The notes under the pieces are model-generated. The model saw nothing but the letters and a program-made list of their open reading frames with translations, was not told the DNA's origin and did no database searches. The position numbers and the translations under genes are program-made. Positions 57,241-64,000 of a stretch of DNA of 64,000 nucleotides are shown here, piece by piece. How positions within the stretch are numbered: the first letter of the stretch is position 1; each line of letters opens with the position of its first letter. The DNA comes from Apoda limacodes (lineage: Eukaryota > Arthropoda > Insecta > Lepidoptera > Limacodidae), in the NCBI GenBank assembly GCA_946406115.1, contig OX291562.1, positions 8,214,001 to 8,278,000 of the forward strand. Direction: 5' to 3'.

Positions 57241-57600
57241 TAAGCTAGCTAAGTGGTGATTTGAGCGTTTGTCTCAAGGTCTGAAGGTCCCTGGTTCGAT
57301 TCTCGGGAAAGGATCACATAAAGTTAATATTTATCACTTTGTAAGATTGGGCCCAGTTTGGTTAGGACATAGCAAGCTCAACCACCAGATTGTTCATAAC
57401 AAAGATAGTTCCATGCTTCGGAGGCCATGTTAAGTCGTTGGTCCTGGTTGCTATAATTACTTAGATGGCAGCCGTTACACAACCATGTCAGAGGCCTACT
57501 GCTAGAAGTATGTGGTTTAAAAACTCCGACACCAGAGATCATTTGATCGTTTCTCGACTCGGTGTTCCACACGTCAAGATGTAGGAAGTTGAAATTAATT
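57241..57600 (+). repeat. tRNA-headed SINE inside the DNA transposon
   Basis: A box TAGCTAAGTGGTG at about 57244 and B box GGTTCGATTCTC at about 57293, then GGGCCCAGTTTGG, CATGCTTCGGAGGCCATGTT and AAGTCGTTGGTCCTGGTTGC. This body is common in lepidopteran SINE-like repeats. Confidence 0.72.
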
Positions 57601-58544
57601 AAAATAACAATGTTATTTATATTTAACAATAATAAATGCTCTAGCCCTTGTAAGAAGCACTTCACTGACTTGCTTACTTATTGAAATAAGAATATTGCTT
57701 TATGCTGATTCTATCATAATTGTCCTACGGACAACCAAAATGTCCCACGGACAACGGTTTTGTTTGTCCAAGTGACTGGTTGTCCGAGTGTCATTTAACA
57801 GTCTTTGCGCTTCCTGGTAATGAAATAATGATATTTTGAATTAGGTCTTCCGCGCAGTGAAAAATATAGATTAAATAGAATATATTTCACTTTAATTTAC
57901 TACGATTTATCAAATACTTACGTTTTTGTGCTAGTTGTCCGATAGACATACAAAAAAGCCACGGACTTTCTTAAAACGCACTTGGCCGACTGACGCCGCG
58001 GCAATGATGAAATCTAAATGGCAGCTGGATGAGTGTTGTCACCAAATCGATCGACTTGATCTCAACGCACTGATAACGCCATCTATGTTTTAGTTTCAGA
58101 ACTTATTTACCGTTGTCCGGTGGAAGTCAGGATAATAAAATATAATAGGGACCAAAATGAGCATGCAAAAAACTTGTTAAAATTATGAAGCAAACAAAAT
58201 CTATATGCTAGCATAATTGTAGACATTGTAAAGAATAATTATGTACAAGCGTAATTAATTGCCATATGGAATTTTTTTTTAATAAGGTAATGATTAATTG
58301 TACTAAGCTACTGGGGGACAAACAAAAAAACACTACATCAGATGTTTTGTCACCTGGACAACCATTAAAATTCCAGTTTAATTGTGATTTATTTAAAATA
58401 ATTTACTCGTATGTTAGCTTAATAATAAGATAAATGCGACATATGCGAACAAACCACTTATTTTTCTTTAGATCTGCGATTATTGGTTAGGGACAAATAG
58501 TACTTACAGGACAAATAAAAGTTGATTGACCCATACAACATGTG

Positions 58545-58830
58545 AAAAAATCGGCCACGTGCGAGTCGGACTCGCGCACGAAGGGTTCCGTACCATTATC
58601 TACAAAAACGAGTAAAAAAATCACGTATGTCGTATAAGAGCCCCCTTAAATTTTTTTTTTTCTATTGTTTAGTATTTTTTGTTATAGCGGCAACAGAAAT
58701 ACATCTCTGTGAAAATTTCAACTGTCTAACTATAACGGTTCATGAGATACAGCCTGGTGACGGACGGACGGACAGCGCAGCCTTAGTAATAGGGTTCCTA
58801 ATTACCTTTCAGGTACGGAACCCTAAAAAT
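58545..58830 (+). repeat. Widespread lepidopteran repeat
   Basis: AAAATCGGCCACGTGCGAGT, GGACTCGCGCACGAAGGGTT, TTATAGCGGCAACAGAAATA, GGTTCATGAGATACAGCCTG, (GGAC)n, and the end GTACGGAACCCTAAAAAT. It lies directly beside the right end of the DNA transposon. Shorter relatives occur at 31925 and near 25225. Confidence 0.65.
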
Positions 58831-59464
58831 CATCTCGGGTCATTTGTAACCCTCGGTATGCTCGGTATGTATCATTTTAAAATCAAAACAATTCCTGGAA
58901 CAAATGTAAAAATGTAAGCTATATGCAACACTGTAACATAAAGTAACTATAAATACATAATATATGTACTATACCAACGCCATATTACTTATAAGAATCA
59001 AGCTATATAAAGCGTGATTGTTATTTAGTGTTTTAACAAACTTTGTAAGCATTTTATAATATTTTTACAATTGTTAACTGTTACAATTAAAAGAATCTTT
59101 TGGTGACATGTTATTTCATTAAAAATAGGTCCAATGCAAGTTTTATTCTCGCACCGTGGGTTCCATACCACTCAATGACTGATCACGTTCGACGTTACTC
59201 AAGAGTGCTTAGTCAAAATCTGTTCACTTTTGTCTTTTGTGTCACAAGTTTGTCAAAAATGGGAAAGTATAGATGAAAATAATACATTATTTTATTGATT
59301 ACTGCCATAAAATAATTATTAAATTTCTTACAAAAGCCACATATAGCTATCTATATGAATAACTGCAGACTGTCAGCAGAACAGATTTTAATGTATTTAA
59401 TAAAAAATAAATAAACTATAATCTAATTTTCCTATATAAATTGTGTCTGCTGCAACCTTTGCGT

Positions 59465-59575
59465 CAACGGGGAACTCCTCTTCAGGCGCTGACTCACCTT
59501 CGGGTTCGAGGCTCACGCTGGTCATGGGACGACCCCAAGAGCGAAAACCCAAGCCCAGGCCGCCCCCGCACTGTA
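59465..59575 (+). repeat. Jockey LINE 3' fragment
   Basis: CAACGGGGAACTCCTCTTCA, GACTCACCTTCGGGTTCGAG and GGCCGCCCCCGC match the 3' part of the Jockey element at 35607-35710. Confidence 0.8.
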
Positions 59576-59699
59576 AAATCAGATTACTTGAAAAAAGACA
59601 AATTTGCTTTGCATTAAAGCAAATTCATTTACTCCAAGAAAATGATCCTCTCTCTATAGATGTAAGAGAATATTTACTTAGAAAAAGTAAATAAAATCT

Positions 59700-60860
59700 T
59701 GAAAATATTTATTTGTACCAAGGCAAAACATATGCAATACAATTAAACAAATGAATCAAGTCAAAGATAAGTTATTCTTTAAGTGAAATATGTTTCGATT
59801 TCAGTGTTAATAAGAAATTATTTTTTTTTCTAGCAATTAGATTTCATTAATTGTTTTTTCAGAGTAGGTAATAAATATTTCTGTTTGAGAATATGCAATG
59901 ACAAATAAAGGTACTTATACACAGTACCGACGATTCAAAAACACCATACTTAGAGATTTAACTGCGTTCTTAATAAGTATCGGTGACTATTGTATTTTGT
60001 TCTTGTTAGTTAATGATTTAATTATGAAAGTTGTTGCGGACGGCTAGGCCCGGCGCTATACATACATACTTGTGTAGATAGATAGCTGCTTATCTCTAAT
60101 GAATTGTAAATAAGATAATAAAGTTTACCCTTTGTTCCCGCATAGATAGGTAGGTAGATATAGATAAGATCTCTATATCGAATAGTTTTGTAAGTGAATG
60201 TTTGTTTGTTTTTATTAAATAAAGTTAATATCCTGACTTTCCTTAGGATAGTTAGATCGTAGGTAGGTAAACAAATGTGAAAATAGTTAGGTTTGCTTTT
60301 ACGACCTATTGTTTACCTTTATATAAGTAAAACTTATACTGTGGGTTTTCCTGTAATGAGAAATATGTAAATGTTTATGCCGCGGCTTCGCCCGCATAGA
60401 TTAGCGTAGATATTTTTGTAAAAATTATGTAATGTAGTAATTACGTAATTAATTTATGAATGTAAAAGGTAGATACAAACACTGCACCGTAGGTTTGTCT
60501 GAGTATTTGTTCATATTCATATACCTATGTGATAGCAAGTAGGTCTGTCTCAAGCATGCACAAACGTGTCAGTAGGTAAATAGGGAACACATGAACACTG
60601 GCAAGCGCATAAAATTGTAAGACAGAGATAGGTAAAGGAATGTGACAGGGATGCATAGACGATCGCGACAAAAATAAAACGAAATGTGATTGGTCGCGAG
60701 CAATTAAAACGTTTGTGATTGGTCAGCGGGTCCGGACCGCCTAATGATTCTTTTAGGTAAAGCCTGGATAAATTGTATTAAAAATAAAAAATCAGCTGAT
60801 GTTTGTTTTGTTATTTCTTGTCAAATTCCTTGTGCTTTGCATTATTGACAAGGTCATAGA
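59700..60860. other. Intergenic DNA, no gene seen
   Basis: TAGGTAGGTAGATATAGATA-type microsatellite words at 60145-60165 and 60257-60268. GCCGCGGCTTCGCCCGCATA at 60378 is a dispersed-repeat phrase. Nothing coding is recognised. Confidence 0.45.
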
Positions 60861-61057
60861 GTACATTGAATGATAAGAATGATAAGATCTTAACGAAAGT
60901 AAATTCTACTTAAAAATTACAATACTATACTCATCCAGAAGAAATCTCTGATACTGAAGTAATTTGTCTACAAATTTCAACTGATTTAGAGCAATAAAAC
61001 ACTCTTTTTACGTTTTGATTAAATAACCAACAAATTGTATTTAGTATATACTTGATA

Positions 61058-61387
61058 GATTAAAGATTTATTTAACCTTGGCGATGATTAGCGCCGAGTG
61101 TGTTGTCAGTGGTTTCTCAGTTGCTCTTGTAGCATCTATAAAAAGGCACCGTATTCGAAATGAAACATTCAAAAACCGATCGGCTGTGCTATCAACAAGA
61201 TAATTTCAGCTTCTCCCAAACACAGTATGAAATTCGTGCAGTTCACTTACAAAGAAAAGCCGTTGGAGATCCGCGCGGGCTTTTTGGATGGTGATAATGT
61301 AATAGATATTAATAAAACTGACTCGACATTATCCATTACTATATTGGATATTTTGAGGAATGGGGAGATAGAAAAAGTTAAAAAGTA
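61058..61387 (+). pseudogene. Second copy of FAHD2 exon 1
   Basis: Matches FAHD2 exon 1 from its 5' flank (ATAGATTAAAGATTTATTTA) through its donor AA|GTAAGT and a few bases into the intron. The reading starts MISAECVVSGFSVALVASIK but is stopped by TAA at about 61201, before the second Met. From that Met ([20 protein letters not shown]) the frame is open to the donor. No copies of exons 2-5 are seen to 64000. So this is a partial duplication, or the first exon of a tandem paralogue whose other exons lie right of the window. Confidence 0.8.
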
Positions 61388-61669
61388 AGTTTATTAAAGC
61401 ATTGCATAGGAGTTTGTTAAATATTAAAGTAGTCTTGACAAATTTACTTATATTTAGATGTGTGTGTATGCCGTGCAACTATGCAATTACCTACTACTAG
61501 CCTTGGTTAGGAGCTGATGCGTGTTTACTGTTTATCACTGTTTTTACTTTTAAGAAAAGCTTATATAGAATAAACACCAGCTACTAGGGATTTATGAAGT
61601 CCTAGTACATCAGTACAATGCATTCTATTTTATATTTACAAAGGTTTCACATAAATAAAAATAAAATAG

Positions 61670-61955
61670 CCTTTAATTTCTGAAAAAGATATATTACAAA
61701 ATATTAAGATTGTTAGTCTAAGCTACACTATGTCTCTAATTTCTGTGTGCCTTTTGGGTTAGGCCTCATCCAACCTTCTCCATTGTACTTTGTCTGCTGG
61801 CACTCTTATTTATTGGGGTCCCAGCATCTGTTGAATTTCATCGTCCTATCTTCTTTTTTGGTGTCCTCTTAATATTTTTCCGTCTCTGAGAAACCAGTCT
61901 GTCACCTGCTTACTTCACTTATTAAGACTACATCTTAATAGGTGTCCAGTACATC
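61670..61955 (-). pseudogene. RTE LINE C-terminal fragment
   Basis: The minus strand reads VTDWFLRDGKILRGHQKR, DDEIQQMLG and VPADKVQWRRLDEA, the conserved end of RTE ORF2. It then runs into AATTAAAGGCTATTTTA, an RTE-type tail. Confidence 0.72.
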
Positions 61956-61974
61956 TCCATTTCAGGTTTTACAT

Positions 61975-62294
61975 TATTATTATTATTATTTATCTTTATT
62001 ATTCCACATCAAGATTTATTTCTTAACATTGTGTTTGAAAGTTACGTATTAGTTATTTTTAATTTTTCAATTCTAAAGTCATTGTTTGGTTTTATACTGT
62101 TGATGTAGATCCTTTGAGGGTAAAAGCCTCCTCCAACTTTTTACACTTATCCCTGTCCTGGCTAGTCTGCATCCATTCTTGCTACAAATGTGATGCCATT
62201 GTCTATCCATCTTTTGCTGGGTCTTCCTAGGTTCCTTCTGCCCCTTGGTCCTATTCATTTTGTGGTTTAAGTTTCGTAGCATGTTAGAGTGCAT
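61975..62294 (-). pseudogene. Second RTE LINE C-terminal fragment, (AAT)n tail
   Basis: The minus strand reads KTQQKMDRQWHHICSKNGCR, LARTGISVKSWRRL in one frame (better as WKKLEEAFTLKG in another), then ends in an (AAT)n run at about 61976-61996. It belongs to a different RTE subfamily from its neighbour. Confidence 0.65.
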
Positions 62295-62774
62295 CTATCA
62301 CTTCTCTTTAAATTGTTGTAGTTAAATGATACTTGTTTTCGAAGTTATACATATTTATCAACATATTGTAATGGTCTGTTGTTAAGTTCGTATCTAATTT
62401 TTTATATAATATTTAATAGGAGACTAATAGGCCGGTAGTTTCCAATGACCAAAGACTTTTTTGAACAAAAGTATTGTATCTTAAATGCACCATTGTTTCA
62501 AATTGTGCCAATTGTAGTTTTTTAAAGAGGTGTGCCAAATAGGTGCCCCTAACTTTAACACCCTAAGGTCCAGGACTCTTTTCAGATTTTAGCTTGTTAT
62601 TGTGTCTGAGTTGGGTTGGGGTTTAACAAATAATACGTCAATAACTCTTTGCTCAAGGTTAATCTTTTGACTGCATCTTTGCTGTGAATTTTTTTAATAA
62701 TATTGATGATTATATGAATTGATTATATTAAATATCTAAAAAAAATGTGGTCTGATTTTGTTTAAATCAATTTT

Positions 62775-62826
62775 TGTAGGAGTATTTATTATTTATATGT
62801 GTAAATAAATAATAAATACTCCTACA
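62775..62826. repeat. Perfect 22-bp-stem hairpin
   Basis: Arms 62775-62796 and 62805-62826 are exact inverses (TGTAGGAGTATTTATTATTT...), with an 8-base loop. A further GACCTCCTACAATAATCC follows, repeating part of the arm. Confidence 0.8.
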
Positions 62827-63733
62827 ATAATAAAGACCTCCTACAATAATCCTAATACAGCCCATTATAGTCTATTTTTCATGCAATAATGACATAGCCA
62901 CTGTACAAAATTGCTAGGGTGTGTGCTTGCGCACATATGTACAAACGACAAGTTGTGTGTTGTGAGTTTTGTAAATCATGTTGTGCAGTTGCTTGTCCAA
63001 GAAAGCCCTCAATAATAGCTCATGAAGTATACACCTACTTTACTACTGAAAGTTACTCAGGAAACTTGAATGCATTTTTGAAGTTCTACTTAACTTTCTA
63101 AACAATGGGTTGGGCAAAATAATGTATGCCCCAGTTCAATGCACCCTTAAATATATCTTTTAATTTGCCTTAAAAGACCTAAAAAATATTTTTTAATTTC
63201 ATTACAAAACAGCATAAACACTTTTCTGTATAATTTCAACAGACTTATTCTATTCAGTCAGACTATTCCACTAAGTTTAGAAGTATCAATTTTATTTGCG
63301 TTGACAATATTCTTATGTAAATAAAACTTTTTAAATTATCAAAAAATACCAAAAACGGACCAAGATATAGATAGATAGAATCAAAGTTTTTGGTAAAATT
63401 CCTGACCCGCAAAACGGATGAAAACGGAGACCGTCCCTCGGCTGACGACACAGCGTGTAAGAGCGCCGCGCGTGTAAGCATTTTATATAGAGTTTTGACT
63501 CGCAGTGTGCATAGTAAAATACATTATTTCCATTTCCATTAATGTATTAATACAATAGCGTAAGTTTCAAGTGTTTAATGTAATATTTATTTTCTGATAT
63601 GGCTACTTATGCTACTGTCATAAAAAAAAGATAATTTTTACATGGCGTGAGTACCTACAACAAAACTTTTGCACAAAAAAAACAACCGGCTTCAAAAAAG
63701 GTGCACTAAAAAGGTAAATATAATTTCTAAGTT

Positions 63734-63852
63734 CCAAAAATCTGATCTGAATTACAGTTTGAAATTGGTGTCATGCAAGCAAAGTGTGTTATAAACTGTT
63801 ACATAGGTACATAGACACCAATTTCAAACTGTAATTCATATCAGATTTTTGG
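63734..63852. repeat. Inverted repeat, 39-bp arms
   Basis: Arms 63734-63772 and 63814-63852 are inverses with one mismatch (CTGATC against CTGATA). The loop is 41 bp. MITE-like or fold-back. Confidence 0.82.
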
Positions 63853-64000
63853 AAATTACTAATTATACATAAACAAAAATACAACCAGCCTTAAGACAAA
63901 CACAAATGTTTATTAGATAAATGTTTGTCCAGTGCAGTAACTCTCACCCACACCCTCTGCACAGCAGACAGCCACACTACCAACTCGGCTTCGAGGGAGT

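Larger units (their letters stand above)
55303..58537. mobile_element. DNA transposon with inverted ends and eight palindromic sites; family not recognised
   Basis: The ends are inverted copies of GGGTCAATCAACTTTTA (left 55304-55320, right 58515-58531). TA next to each end may be the target duplication. Inside are eight 15-bp near-palindromes of the form TTGTCCNNNGGACAA at 55488, 55647, 55850, 55871, 57720, 57740, 57935 and 58347, plus single GGACAA half-sites near 58314, 58493 and 58509. A decayed gene runs on the minus strand. A SINE sits at 57241-57600. About 3.2 kb. Confidence 0.72.
62300..64000. other. Right-hand flank, no gene seen
   Basis: AT-rich. Contains the hairpin at 62775, the inverted repeat at 63734 and, at 63900-63990, a fragment similar to the SINE tail at 1860 (AAATGTTTGTCCAGTGCAG). 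No FAHD2 exon 2 copy is found here. Confidence 0.45.

Noticed and set aside
57244..57306. tRNA-like A and B boxes
   Set aside because: The sequence continues into a SINE body and would not fold as a full cloverleaf, so it is not called a tRNA gene. The same applies at 15125, 1985 and 43596.
62919..63101. 60-codon frame near the right edge
   Set aside because: Cys-rich but with no known motif, and it is not an exon of the FAHD2 copy (no match to exon 2).
1..64000. CRISPR arrays, operons, bacterial genes
   Set aside because: None seen. Repeats are transposon-derived or simple, and genes have spliceosomal introns.

Overview
The window is nuclear DNA of an insect, most probably a moth or butterfly. 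The sequence is AT-rich, its host genes are split by introns, and it is densely filled with the retroelements and short repeats typical of lepidopteran genomes: RTE-type LINEs ending in trinucleotide tails, Jockey/CR1-like LINEs, tRNA-headed SINEs and many inverted-repeat MITEs. No database search was possible, so the taxonomic call is an inference.

Three host genes are well supported, and all three encode mitochondrial proteins. (1) MIC60/mitofilin lies on the minus strand from 21414 down to the left edge. I can follow 14 coding exons (544 codons) with every splice phase compatible; the C-terminal part lies beyond base 1. (2) mRpL35, the mitochondrial ribosomal protein bL35m, is a two-exon plus-strand gene (38448-39096). 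(3) A FAHD2-type fumarylacetoacetate hydrolase-domain protein is a five-exon plus-strand gene (45366-52136). A second, degraded copy of FAHD2 exon 1 sits at 61058-61387.

Region by region. 1-21.4 kb: MIC60, whose introns hold a Jockey/CR1-like LINE (3.4-7.0 kb, minus), an RTE LINE (about 9.0-13.13 kb, plus), SINEs, a Harbinger-type MITE (16.08-16.35 kb) and another MITE (19.36-19.66 kb). 21.4-38.4 kb: intergenic DNA with a 91-bp-arm fold-back at 25.7-26.0 kb, a decayed Ty1/copia reverse transcriptase (30.9-31.8 kb), a 5'-truncated Jockey-clade LINE with a 10-bp target duplication (33.8-35.85 kb), and RTE fragments. 38.4-45.3 kb: mRpL35, repeats, a Tc1-like remnant, and an unrecognised broken multi-exon gene on the minus strand (42.5-43.8 kb). 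45.3-52.1 kb: FAHD2, with LINE fragments in its introns. 52.1-64 kb: a 200-bp tandem duplication, a DNA transposon (55.30-58.54 kb) with terminal inverted repeats and eight 15-bp palindromes, more LINE fragments, and the FAHD2 exon-1 copy.

The most unusual item is that DNA transposon. Its decayed minus-strand gene appears to have lost its catalytic middle and does not match any transposase superfamily I can name. The eight TTGTCCNNNGGACAA palindromes spread along it look like protein-binding sites.
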